Of a DNA stretch of 64,000 nucleotides, positions 37,046 to 48,191 are shown piece after piece (the first letter of the stretch is position 1; every line of letters starts with the position of its first letter). The notes beneath the pieces are model-generated. The model saw only the letters and a list, made by a program, of their open reading frames with translations, did not search any database and had not been told where the DNA came from. The DNA is taken from NCBI GenBank assembly GCA_001695595.3, contig MBPM02000017.1, forward strand, positions 744,001 through 808,000. Direction: 5' to 3'. This DNA comes from Plasmopara viticola (Eukaryota; Oomycota; Peronosporomycetes; Peronosporales; Peronosporaceae). The position numbers and the translations under genes were made by a program.

Positions 37046-39106
37046 CTACGAATTTGTCGATAGTGGTAATCGAGTGTCATCTAATTTGGAGGCAGAAGGT
37101 GATTGAGTTGTCGAGACCATCGGCGTTGGTCTCACAGGTGCTTGGTGAGAACTTTGTGTACGAGACGCATGGTGCAGTGGTGGTTGTGGCCGTCGTCGAG
37201 TCACTGCAACACCATTCGTCGAATCGTTTGAAAGATGAAAAGATGGCTGAACCATATGAGTCCGTGGAATCTGCCGATCAGTGGAATATCGACGAGGGGT
37301 GGACGGAGAAAATTCGCGTCGAGGCGGGTGTGCTAAGTGGGTTAGAGGTCGAAGAAGTATCATCCCGTTATTGACGGTGGCACGACTGTTGCCGGGTGGC
37401 TTTCTGGAAGTGAGGACTCCAGATTGAAGGTGCTCACGCGGTAGAAGAGGTGCAATGGGTAGGTATCCGGCACCCGACGCTTCGGCAGATTCATTTTTTA
37501 TCACTAACTTGCGACCGCCACGCATTGATTTTGATCGCTGTACTGCTTCTGAACCATTTTCTTGGTGACAAGACGCTATGTTTGGGGTGACTGGGCGTTG
37601 AGTACTAGGAACACCTGTATTCTGCGAATGTTGTGGCAAGTGGTGATGTCGTGGAAATGGCCTGCGTTCGCTTTGAATTGAAAAAGTAGCCTCGGTATTT
37701 CTACTAGCAACGCTACTGCCGCCGAAATTTTGGTGTCGAACTTTGTCACTATTGAGAGTATGACTGTCATAATGACACAATGGGTTAGTACCAGGTATTG
37801 TCAGAATACTATTTCGCGTGGTTCGTTGAATTTTACTATCGAGAAGATAATACGATGCGGTAAACCGATTAAAAGATTGCTCGGCCAGCGCGAAAATTAG
37901 GTCCTCTCTTGGTAGGCCCACTGCTTCGAGTTCATTTAAAATCATTTCATGTCGTGCTTTAGCCTCGTGACTCTGTTCCCTCTCACACACGTTAAGCGGC
38001 GACTTATCCGGGGTCTGGACCCCAGCAAGCCACGGATGCTGACGGATTTGGTCAACCGTGTACCGTTTTTCAGGGTCCGTCTCAAGGATACGACGTATCA
38101 AATCCTGTACATTTGCAGAGAGAAACGTCGGCATTGTATAATTCGCACTTAAAATCTTCTTGTAAAGCATATTCGTATTGCTATCTTCAAACGGAAGAAA
38201 ACCACAAACCATAGCAAACAGTACGACGCCCAGACTCCACACGTCAGCAACCGGGCCGCGATACAGTCGTCCTTGAATCATCTCAGGCGCAGCGTAGCAA
38301 GGCGAACCACACGCTGTACGCAAAAGACGACCGCCATCGTGCATATTACTCAGCCCAAAATCCACAATTTTGACACTAAGAGTCGAATGTGGCGGCTGAA
38401 TATTTGAGTACCGATTCGATTGCAGCAACAAATTTTCGGGCTTTAAATCACGATGCGTCACTTCATTCACATGTAAATACGCCAATCCGTCCATAATTTG
38501 ACAAAATAAATACGCTGCCTCAGTTTCACGGATACGACGGTGTGCGACGATGTACTCGAACATTTCACCTCCATCGACATGTTCCATGATTAGATAGATG
38601 TTGTCCGGGGAATCAATGACTTCATACAACTGAACAACATTTGGATGCCGATTGCGTTTTAAAATTTTGATCTCACGAGCGACACGATCCACGTCGGCAG
38701 CCTGAATGATTCGCTTTTTCTCCAAAATCTTCACTGCCACTTTTTCACCAGTAAGCAAATGTATTCCAAGCTTGACTTTACCAAAGGTACCCTTGCCAAT
38801 CGTCTCGCCTAGCACATACTCTCCAGCAACATTTTCACTGTCATTGCCAGCAGTATTAATTGTGGCATCCGAAAGATTTTCAGTAGCAGCATCTAATAAA
38901 ACTCGCTCAGGTGCTCGTTGTTCTTGTTGCTTTTCGGGTTCTGTTGATGACTTTAAGCTTAAGCTTGGTACTTCATGAGCTTGTTGTTGATTCAGTCGAG
39001 GCAAAGATTGGTCAGGTATACTCGTGTTGTGAGCTTGAACTTCTTGGGTTGAAGAAAGAGGAAGATTCATGAGCGCTGTGGTTCCCTTCGTAGAATTCGC
39101 TGTCAT
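37046..39106 (-). CDS. SNF1/AMPK-type serine/threonine protein kinase
   Basis: A 686-residue intronless kinase of the CAMK-like SNF1/AMPK group, which phosphorylates serine/threonine on proteins in energy and stress signalling. The kinase domain spans about 97-360: GKGTFGKV (104-111), catalytic lysine K126, HRDLKPEN (218-225, base D220), DFG (249-251), activation-loop T264 in LLRTACGSPCYAAPE (equivalent to AMPK T172, the LKB1-type target) and RLYRGPVADVWSLG. All key residues are present. The catalytic loop carries about 11 extra residues (around 229-243) before VKIVDFG. A UBA-like helical region follows at about 384-428. The remaining 250 residues are low-complexity, rich in S, T, P, H and R, with no recognised regulatory-subunit-binding domain. 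The ATG at 39106 is the first in frame. High confidence for family, lower for the exact ortholog. Confidence 0.95.
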   Translation of the reverse strand: MTANSTKGTTALMNLPLSSTQEVQAHNTSIPDQSLPRLNQQQAHEVPSLSLKSSTEPEKQQEQRAPERVLLDAATENLSDATINTAGNDSENVAGEYVLGETIGKGTFGKVKLGIHLLTGEKVAVKILEKKRIIQAADVDRVAREIKILKRNRHPNVVQLYEVIDSPDNIYLIMEHVDGGEMFEYIVAHRRIRETEAAYLFCQIMDGLAYLHVNEVTHRDLKPENLLLQSNRYSNIQPPHSTLSVKIVDFGLSNMHDGGRLLRTACGSPCYAAPEMIQGRLYRGPVADVWSLGVVLFAMVCGFLPFEDSNTNMLYKKILSANYTMPTFLSANVQDLIRRILETDPEKRYTVDQIRQHPWLAGVQTPDKSPLNVCEREQSHEAKARHEMILNELEAVGLPREDLIFALAEQSFNRFTASYYLLDSKIQRTTRNSILTIPGTNPLCHYDSHTLNSDKVRHQNFGGSSVASRNTEATFSIQSERRPFPRHHHLPQHSQNTGVPSTQRPVTPNIASCHQENGSEAVQRSKSMRGGRKLVIKNESAEASGAGYLPIAPLLPREHLQSGVLTSRKPPGNSRATVNNGMILLRPLTHLAHPPRREFSPSTPRRYSTDRQIPRTHMVQPSFHLSNDSTNGVAVTRRRPQPPLHHASRTQSSHQAPVRPTPMVSTTQSPSASKLDDTRLPLSTNS

Positions 39107-39534
39107 CAGCCTTGATACTCACTCAGTGTATGGATAGAAACTTGAATGGAAGCGAGCTAGTCTAGTTTGATTAAGTTCGAAGCGACAGTATATTTGCGCG
39201 ATCCGGACTGATAGCAAGCGATTGGAGCCAACTGCCGAAAGGATCACTACGCAGCGCCTTCGACAAGAATGATTAAAATAGAGCACATTTACTCCTATTT
39301 ATATTGTGTCAATTATTTTTTTTTGTTTGTAGGCCGGCGCCACAACATTATATTATATCACAAAAACAGTATTGAATTTACTACTTTCTCAATAAAACAG
39401 ATGTAGTCGCAAAGTTAAATAAAAAAAGTGCTAGAAGCATATAAAGCAAAGCTTTGCGTACGATCACCGGATTTGTCGGATAATGTGTAGTATACCTTTG
39501 TCTTTAGTATGAGATTGCTGAAACGTCCAATTCC
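39107..39534. other. upstream region of the kinase gene
   Basis: No gene. It contains the kinase promoter; I do not see a clean Inr-FPR match, only a looser CCATTCAAGTTT-like sequence on the minus strand about 45-55 bp before the ATG. A retroelement copy bounds the region upstream. Confidence 0.5.
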
Positions 39535-39878
39535 ACCTGCCATTAGCTTCGGAAAAGGTTGGGGTGACGCCCTCCTTCCAAGCGCGGGGGCTAAATATTC
39601 GCGCGCTTCGGGCAGGTGCTCTCGGGCATCTGCAGGTCTCTAACGAGTCTCACCCTCGACGCGACAATCTCCAGCACCAGGGCGCCACCTGGGCTCTTAC
39701 CAAGTCAGAGATAAACAAAATGATGGAAAACCCTCACGAACTCGGTGCTGGCTGCACTGCCTGCCGAACGAGACCCGACGTATGCGGACACCACTCTATG
39801 CCGTGGACTAGCCAGACTGAGCCTAGCACGTGCATAACTTGGCAACGCGATAACGTAATACAATACAATACCTGCCAT
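39535..39878 (+). mobile_element. LINE-derived non-autonomous retroelement, short form, with TSD
   Basis: The body is 39544-39869, with the same 5' leader and internal deletions as the other short copies. The tail is ATACAATACAATA rather than ATTACATTACATT. The repeats ACCTGCCAT at 39535-39543 and 39870-39878 are a perfect 9-bp target-site duplication. It inserted about 430 bp upstream of the kinase start codon. Confidence 0.92.
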
Positions 39879-40241
39879 GAGTGCTTATTGCTTATCAACC
39901 AAGCTGATAAAGAATTGCACAGAGAGTAGAATGAGGCTCACAAAGTGTGTTTGAACAAATGAAATGACTGGGAGACTGGGAGGGCATGGCCGCAGGATAA
40001 AATTTGTTATCTGACGCCACATTACGCCCTGTATATGTATCATCGTCCCCCAAAATATTAGTATCACCCAAAGTGCGTGATGGCGATTATGTCTTATTGA
40101 TACGGTATTAGCAACTAATATTAGATGTTTCGGGCCTGTACATATATTTAATCCCAACGCTTTCTATAATACAAGTTAATACAATGCGCCAGCGGTAACC
40201 GCAAATGGTCGCGCAAATCATCGTTGGTATTTAATCTTTTG
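39879..40241. other. gene-free stretch, nothing recognised
   Basis: No supported coding frame, RNA or repeat. Confidence 0.5.
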
Positions 40242-40502
40242 TCATATTGTGATCCGTTTCGATAGCACCACCATTGTGTCCGTCAATTCATCCACGCACG
40301 ATAAAATATCGTGGGCCGTTCTATCAAATTTGACCCCTCGCCCGAGTGACCAGCCCACGTCATCTTGCTCAACTTTTATCTCTACTAATGTGTATGGCAT
40401 AATCTGCTGTTCCACCGCATCGCCAATACCCATCGCTGTAGCCCACCGCCGAAGCGGGATAATTATCGATTGTAAAGGCTTTTTTAATTGTATTCTTTTC
40501 AT
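40242..40502 (-). CDS. small open frame of unknown function, doubtful
   Basis: The first true ATG (40502) gives 86 residues with an ordinary globular composition (QSIIIPLRRW..., then DDVGWSLGRG near the middle). I do not recognise a family. There is no signal peptide or membrane segment. A TTAG that could be a 3' splice site sits just before the ATG, so this might be the last exon of a decayed or longer gene. It lies between a retroelement and a decayed LINE, and may be chance. Confidence 0.22.
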   Translation of the reverse strand: MKRIQLKKPLQSIIIPLRRWATAMGIGDAVEQQIMPYTLVEIKVEQDDVGWSLGRGVKFDRTAHDILSCVDELTDTMVVLSKRITI

Positions 40503-41144
40503 TAAGACTAACAAAGCGAAATTTCGAGTTTTAAAATAGCTCTTGACAATATCCGCATAAAAAGTCGTCCAAGAATCTTCGCTTTGCCGATCGCGATCCG
40601 CTCAGCCTGAGCATTTGCTTTTGTTGGCAGCTAAATTTTTTGGAATCTCGTAACTCATTTTATCGTGCACACATCATAAGTGTCTGGATCGTCCCTTTGG
40701 CTCTTGTCAATATTGGAATCGTTTCAGCAAGTTTTTTTATATTGTTCGACCCCACGCAAAGGAATAAGAAAAGACATAGTTTGCAGCCTATAGATAAATA
40801 AATTTTTATTACACTTTTATCCAGCAAATTGCCCAGCTACCGTAATCAATCAACTTGATCGCTAAGGTTTACAGGCGCGAAGTTAAACGCGATCGCGTGA
40901 TGTACTTGTGCTCAATAATCATGTTTGTCAATACAAGTCCACGGCAGTAATAGCGCTTGGTCATGCTGTCTGGTCCAGCGGGGGCCTCGTAGGATGGGCG
41001 GTTGGTGGCTGAATCTGGGAGAGCCCACTAGTGTCCATCAAGTCCAGTGGCTGGCGCCGCTGGATTCCAGAATGGCTAAGAGTTAAAAGCAGAAGATCTT
41101 GGCAGTAGCGCTCAACATGAAGTGCCATTATCGCCTTGAAAAGC

Positions 41145-41206
41145 TTTAACGTCTATCAGGTTGGCCAGGAGCTCGTTTAACGTCTATCAGGTTGGCCAGG
41201 AGCTCG
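41145..41206. repeat. tandem duplication, 31 bp x 2
   Basis: Units 41145-41175 and 41176-41206 are identical, each starting TTTAACGTCTATCAGG. They lie in the 3' part of the decayed LINE and are therefore younger than the insertion. Confidence 0.92.
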
Positions 41207-44200
41207 TGGAAACGAATATCGTTCCGATGCATCCATACGCAGCGTAGGATTACAGTCCGCACTATGTGAATAAACACGAAAAGTGTGTTGCCGTATTGGG
41301 ACCTGCCATGCTGTCCCATCTTGGTCTCGGCTCCACATTGATTTGGGCCGGGCTCCTCTCCACACCAAGACGGGAAAGCGGTAAGTCCGGAACGTGGTAC
41401 GGTCCGTATCCAAGCAAAGCTAAGCTCAGCCACCTCATAGGTGTCGAAGACCCAAGCGTGGGATGCCGCGTGGCGTTGGACTGTTTGTATCGGCCCAATC
41501 GGATATTCGGCGAGCGAATTGAGAAGTCGATCATCTTTGTTTAACAAAATGTAACAAAAGCTAACTCGTTCCGGTGCAAAGTGGCTGAGAGATTGAGATA
41601 ATCTCACTGCCGTCACCGGTCGCTCACAAATCCGAAACCGATCTATAGGGCGGAGGATGCCGTTGTTGGCCAAGGAGGTAACCAAACCAAAAGGCCGCGA
41701 GGTTCCTACCAGTGTTCGGCCACGGTAACTGTAGTCGATGTCTACGTTGTCCAGTATCGGCGTTGTGACCTTGTCGAACTTGACATGCAGACGAGTGGCC
41801 ATTGCTCGAAAGCGAGTATGTTACGTGAATAGCACAAAGTGCCAGTAGGCTCCCAAGGCTGTCCAGCGGGTAGACCGCCGGGGGACTGTGTAGTCCAGGC
41901 TGGTAGTCACGGGTACATATATTATGTCGAAGTCCTTCCCCCACGGAGCTGCGGCTCGGTCGAAAAGACGAAAAACCGGGACTGCTCATAAGGAAATAGT
42001 CTTTCCTGGTGAGGTCCGTCCAGCTAAGATTACCGTGCAGAGCATGTGCAGCTGAAGGCTTTGAATCATATCGGGGATGGGATTTAGACCCTGTTCACCT
42101 TTACGCGAGGGGATAAACCACCAAGTCTTGGGGAGAGCGTCGGAGGCCTTGAACCGGCAAAGAAAGCGCGAAATAAGCTCTATAAGCTGGTCTTGAAGTC
42201 CAGTTGAGAGATAGCCGAATACCACAGTGTTGGCAGAATGACTTGTTGAAGTATCACTATTTGGCCACGCAGTGTGCGTACTCGGTGAAGCCATATAGAG
42301 CACTTGGTTTCCATTTCTATGAGTAAGTGCTGAAGTTGGTCAGTATTGCTGAGAGTCGGTTGTAACGTATTTACAGTTGTTAAGCGCGCCCTGTGTTCCC
42401 AGCCACAATCACTCTTAGCTCGGATAAGGACTGGCGCAATGGCTCCTTCTCATGTGACCAAGGGTGAAAGGGGAGTATCACTGACTCGTCTTTGTTAAGC
42501 CGCATTCCTGAAACCGCATGAAAAAAAACTTGGTGTGCTTGAGGTCGGAAAGGAGTCCAGTGCAATCATCGGCAAAACTAATCACCGAGTGCGTCGTACT
42601 CCCACTTCGTAAGCCGTAATCCTTCAGTTTCACCCTTTAAAGGTTCAACAAAGGTTCAATAGAAGCACAAAATGCTGGAGAGAGGGGGTCTCTCTGTCAA
42701 ACCCCCGCGCCAAGTTTGAGCGGACTTAACGGTCGACCGTTGAACATGAGTAATACCAGGGTTTCGAGGAAAAGAACCCTGTTTCAGCGCCCGAACGTGT
42801 CGCCGAATCCAAAGTGTGCCAGGACCATGTTAAGCGCGTCCTAAACGACGCTATCGAAGGCCTTGGTGAAGTCGAGCAGGATCGCACCGGCTGGTGAGCC
42901 ATCTTTGCCGAACAGTTGGGATAAGGCCTGAAACATTAGGTGTGCGTGGCGAAAATCCCGCTTTGGAACAAATCCTCATTGGCGTGAGTGCAGAAGGCTG
43001 TTAAGTATCCAGTCGAGGCGATGGGCAAGAATCTTTAGTCGTAGTTTAGCACTCAAATCTTGGAGCGTGATCGGTCGATAGTTGCTAGGGAACTTGCGGT
43101 CGCTCTTCTTGTATAACAACGAGACCTGAGATAGTCATACGGTCGAGTTGAAGCTGGGTCGCGTAAACGACTTCCAGTAGGCGGCTCCGAAGAGAGGATT
43201 GATCTTTTAATATTCGACTGGAAGGCCATCGGGCCCAAGCGTTTTCCCAGTCGAAGTATGTGATAGTGCTTAGTAAAACGCGTTTGTCGTAAAGGGGCTG
43301 TCCAAGATAGCATGGTCTTTCGGCGTAAGTTTGGCTCTGGTATGACGAGGACTCGAAAAAGCTTGATGCTATTTCAATCGCGCTCAACGTGCCCAAATCC
43401 CTGAACGGGAGAGCTGTAGACACCTGGCCAATAAGAAGAGAAGGCCTTGCACGTTGGCTCGAGTTCTTCGGCTGACTCCACAGGAATAGGCGTCTTGTGG
43501 AGGACTTGGGGTGGCCGAAAGAAGTACTTCGATCAATGCTCAGTGTGCTCGAGGTCCAAGGAAAACTTCTGCTTGGACACATAGTGGGACTGTTCATCCA
43601 GTTTTTCCTTGAGCTTGGCTTTGGCGGCCGCAAGCTGTCCAGATTAGTCATCAACTGGGTCGGTGGTCTGGGCATGTTATAACGCATTTTCTCGAAGATA
43701 AAGATCTTCCAGCGTCCGGTGGCGCTCGTTCTTCTTGGATTAGAAGAACTTCCTATTGAAAAGCGAACTCTTTCGCTTGTGTTTATCGAGAACACAACGA
43801 GGGTTGAACGAATTTCTGCTAAGGCTTCGGAAAGAATCTACAAGCTCACAAAGCGCGTTGTGCAAGTATTACTGTGCTTCCGGGAGCTGGATGACCCAGG
43901 TTGGGCATTTCCAATGGGCCCGAGAACGAGGCTTGTAACAGGAAGTACCAAGTCGGAATGAAATTCCATCATGGTCTTTTAATCCTGCTAAGCCTTGGAA
44001 GTCATGATGTAGCCGAGTAGAAGAGTCTATAGCTGACTAGACGTAGTCGATTCGAGAGCTGCTGTTGGAACTAGTGCCTTTTTGAACATTTGAATGCTGA
44101 AGACGCCAGGCATCGACCAGGTGCAAGGTGGTCATTCAATCCAGCAAGGTCTCCCGGCCTTGAACTCGGTTGCCATCATCCTGTCTCGCTTGGTTGAGTT

Positions 44201-44341
44201 GACTTGAGAGGGCTGTATTCAGTTCACCAAGTACCATGAGCGGAGAGTCCTCTTCGAAGGTTCAAGGGAGGGCTGCAAAAAAGTCTGATCGCTGGCTTAG
44301 CTGGACTGGAGCGTAGATTGCGTGAATGTAGGTTACGAAAA

Positions 44342-44385
44342 TACTTCCCCGATTCTTGCTCGCACTAGCAAGAATCGGGGTAGTA
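44342..44385. repeat. short inverted repeat (hairpin) inside the decayed LINE
   Basis: Arms of 19 bp (44342-44360 and 44367-44385) pair with one mismatch around a 6-nt loop CGCACT. The core arm is CCCCGATTCTTGCT. The arms do not correspond to a coding constraint I can see. Confidence 0.85.
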
Positions 44386-46154
44386 TCTCCATGGACGAAA
44401 CATGTCAATTTGTCACGTCGTGAAGGTCGCGTATGGGACACGAGGGTGTGAGTAGCAGACCCACTTCATTGTGCCCCGTGAAGTTGGTCATGATGTCTTG
44501 CGACCAGAAGGTTGAGTTCAAGTGTGAGGCTGGACTCCAGTGGTGTTTCGCTCTTTTTAAGCTACCTAGTAATATTCAATCCATTTACATTGAGAGAATA
44601 TTCCCTCAAGGTCCATCAGGTGAGTGGAACTAGAGGGGGCCACCGAAGTAGCTGGCGTTCGTAAGTACTCAATTGCGGAGCGAAGGTCTGCTGGGAGAGG
44701 TTCTGCCCAAATGTGATCCACAAAGCGTGACATTATTATGTTGGCAAGGGTTATGTCATCCCATAACATCCAGAGTGGGAGGGGCAGTGCCGATGCTGCC
44801 TTCTCCGTGAGTGCGCTCAGCTTTAGCGGGTCTGCGCAGATACTAGTTGCAATAATTTGCAGAGCCGGGTCCGCCTCCGCTAGCCGTAGCTTGAGCCAGA
44901 ATTGCACTTGGTTTGGAAGCAGCTGTCCCAGAACGGTCCAAAGATCGAGATCTTGTTGATTCGGGTAGAGCGGGGCCTTCCGCTCAATCACACATCATTC
45001 CTCGATCAGTGTACAAGGTTGAGTGGGGATTTCGCAGAGGATGGCATGTCCGAAGGCTTTTGCGTGAATATGTTGAAAGTTGTTTTTCGCAGTGGTGTCT
45101 AAAAAGACTCGATGATGACTGGGCTGAGGTTGCACTGATGCTATCACCATGTCTAGGTTTTTTAGCGAGCAGAATGAACCCAAAACGTCTTCAATTGTTG
45201 CGCATAGATCTTGAAGTGACATTTGTTCAATGTTGCGTTGTCGAACAGTCGCATTCATGGCCCCTTCCGTCGTCTCTGAATGCTCCACATAGAAGGCTAC
45301 AGATTGCGATGGGTTTGTTGATTTGTCCCACGAAATGAGGTTCTGGTCCGGAGGAAGAGGTCCATCCAGGCCATCACTCAACCATTCATACAAATTGCCC
45401 GATGCAGTTATCGGGTACTCGGTTGGGATGGGGGGCCGCGCAGGTCTACCGCTGGATCAGCAGTTGTGCCGAAGATCATGCACTTTACCCGCTTAATGCG
45501 GTCCGGTGTACGGCTTGTGGCTATAGTCGCGCCAACAGGGAAGACGGTAGTGCTATCGTGAGGCCAAATCGACGTAAAGTTGGCCACGATTGCGCCCTCA
45601 AGACCGTCCATAGAGTTGCGTTGGGAAGACTCGTCATCGAATTGATCCCCACTATGTGGCCACTTTCTGGCGAAGAGACATCGACCATCGCATCACTATC
45701 GCTGGTCTCGCTCTTGTCATCGAATGCAAATGCTATGCTGCCCGTTTCTTCTTTGTCAGTGCTAGGAGCGCAGGCGTAGGCTGGCGCTCCTGGCGAGTCT
45801 GGCGTACCTTTGCCCAAACTTCCTTGATGAAGGCTGTTGAAAGCGCGGATTTGGTGATGCACCATTGTGTAGCCTTGCCCAGTCAGCTGGATTTGGCGGA
45901 GTGGGATGCGATTACTAGCATCAGCGACGCTGGGGGTAACTTTTGATTAAAGAATACCCGTCGACTGCGGTCCCTCAGTATGAGCCGGTGTAATAGACAC
46001 CGGCGGTATGCCTTGGTTAACAAACTAGTCGTAGATGACGCCGTCCGTCGCGTCGTCGAGCAGGTGCTGCAGGTCCACATAGTACCAATAAGAATACTTC
46101 GAGTACGGTTGGACTTTGAATTTACGACCACAAATAATCCCCGATCCTTCCCGC

Positions 46155-46235
46155 AAGACAGTCCGCACTGCTGGGATCTGCTTCCAGTTCTCTACAAAGG
46201 TACTGGAAGCTGATCCCAGCATTGCGGACTGTCTT
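46155..46235. repeat. inverted repeat (hairpin), 34-bp arms
   Basis: The arms 46155-46188 and 46202-46235 pair almost perfectly around a 13-nt loop. The arm begins AAGACAGTCCGCACTG. It sits in the ORF1-like part of the decayed LINE and looks like a local inverted duplication. Confidence 0.88.
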
Positions 46236-46639
46236 GAAGTCACGAAGGTCCCTGAGGTTCGAGTTTAATGTGACGCTTTTTAGAGTAGAACCCAGCAAGG
46301 TCATGATCTCGGTATCCGTGAAGGTAGCCGTTAGTTTCCAAGCTGGGATCCACATGGGTAGTAGCAGCTCCGGGGAAACTTGCTAAAAATATCCTGCCAG
46401 AGCAGCGCAGCGTTTCTCTTGTTGACCCCTGTCGGGATTCAGTAAGGCTGCCTCCGCCATCTCGAAGATGGCATCAGCAGGGCGCGAAAGTTCGGCCCGT
46501 GGCGCGGTGTTGTGCCACGTTTGGCACCAAGCTTTGTCGCGTTGGGGGCCCGTCATAGTCGGAGAGTACTGCGGAGTACTCACCAATAATTGCGAATGAA
46601 CACAGGAAACTGTGGAGACGCGCGTACTGCGTCTCTAGT

Positions 46640-48110
46640 GCCGAAATACACTTAAGCCAACACTAGTCGAAAGGTACCTCAATACCCGGACACAGTGAAG
46701 GTGCAGCCTACAAAGTATGCTCTCTTCCACTCCACGTGGATTTAAGCTTTTTGAAAACTCACGTCACTACGGCCTAGCGTTTTGATGGGTGAGTCGCACT
46801 ATGATGTAATTTCAGCGAGACCAGTCGATACCTCTCGGAAAGACTTAGCGCATTTAGTTCTTGTCCTCAGCAGGAATGAGCCTACAGTAAACTGTAGGCG
46901 CCTAACTGTCTGAGTGACGCGAACTGCGGGGGCGAGGGTGGAGGCTCGGCGCGACTCAGTGAACGTGGGGGCGGAGCGGGGCGTCTTGACGACTTGGGAA
47001 GCGGAGGATCAAACTTAGGCTTGTTCCTGTCCACTATTGGGATAGCTAGCAAACTGCAGAATTTGCAGCCTATAGAAAGATGATGCACGAAAATTTGTGG
47101 GAGTGATGGTCAGTTGACCGCCATGAAAGAGATTACTCCAATGTTTGGCCCTTGGTTGAGAATCAAATATTTGACGCATCTACGCAATGACATTGAACTT
47201 AAAGGCAAGAGGTCCGTGGCATTAGGTTGTGCGATAATTACCTCGTGCTTTTCACATGCCCGATAAATGAATGCCTTGACCTGCGAAAGATTAAAGTCAT
47301 CGGCAGCGGACATAAATCTGTCAGCCATTGGCCAGAAAGCATGTCGAAGTAATTCATTCAGTGTCCGTTTCAACGCTGAGTCGGCAATTCGAGGCAACTC
47401 CTGGTTATTACTGATAAGACCACAAATGGCCACATAGCTTTGACATAGATAGTTACAGTAGTCATAGTGAGTTTTCTTATATGGTAGCAAAAGCAACAGT
47501 GATCTCACAATTGACATTCAAAGACAATGAGGTCATTTTCGATAAGCAGTCAAAGGCAAAGGTTCACTCGATCTCTGGTTTTATCAAGCTGTTGTGGCGA
47601 TCATATCGATTTGCATAAGGCGGAAGTAACAGTTTTCACTTTAGTACTGTTTTTCTTACAATCGATGCTGTGAGAAGCACTAATTTGATCCGTACTACTT
47701 GTTTTTATGAGCATGTGAAAATTACAAAATGGGACGGGTTATAACGTGTATGGTCCGCCCACAAAGGTCCTGTGCGCACCGCTAGTACCTTGGTGTAGGC
47801 AAGACATCTGTTATCGCTTCGCTTGACATAATTCGTCGACGGAACGTGTCGTTAACGACTTTGACGCTACGTTCAACTTGATTGCGACTCGCGGGCTATG
47901 ACTGCGGACGAAAGCGTGCTGCAGAACGGCGAGATCTTTCTCACAAACCATTACATGGTATTAATGGTGAGTAGCAATTGCAGTAAAGTGATGGAGAGAA
48001 AAATCACTGCAAAAAAAGTACATTTTAACTTTTGAGGCATTGTACAAGCCAAAATCACCGCTTTCAAGATCATTGCTGCAGTGACCGAAGTGGCTATTAA
48101 TTACAAATAT
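46640..48110. other. gene-free stretch with one doubtful open frame
   Basis: A minus-strand frame at 47110-47517 (135 codons from an ATG) has normal amino acid composition, but no domain I recognise and no clear promoter. It could be an exon or chance. Nothing else is seen. Confidence 0.4.
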
Positions 48111-48191
48111 AAGTACTGACTGCAGTATTGAGCGATTTCTTCATATATTTTTAATATATAAAGAAATCGCTCAATACTGCAGTCAGTACTT
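48111..48191. repeat. perfect palindromic hairpin, 31-bp arms
   Basis: 48111-48141 and 48161-48191 are exact reverse complements (31 of 31). The 19-nt spacer is itself an AT-rich alternating sequence (around ATATATTTTTAATATAT) that could extend the stem. It lies outside any supported gene or element. The size would suit a small-RNA precursor, a tiny MITE or a replication-slip palindrome; the sequence alone does not decide. Confidence 0.92.

Larger units (their letters stand above)
40940..46620 (-). mobile_element. decayed non-LTR retrotransposon (LINE)
   Basis: Reading the minus strand from high to low coordinates, a degraded ORF1-like region (about 46.6-44.5 kb) is followed by endonuclease/reverse-transcriptase sequence. 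The reverse transcriptase is recognisable across frames: LLDFTKAFDSV (AFDSV at 42848-42862), a decayed G-V-x-Q-x-D-PLSP box near 42690 and an intact FADD box (42565-42576), the catalytic aspartates. C-terminal fragments continue to about 41.15 kb. Stops and frameshifts occur throughout (for example TAG at 42841-42843 right after AFDSVV, where related enzymes have W), so the copy is dead. It is distinct from the LINE that gave rise to the short elements elsewhere in the window. End points are approximate; no target-site duplication was found. Confidence 0.8.
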
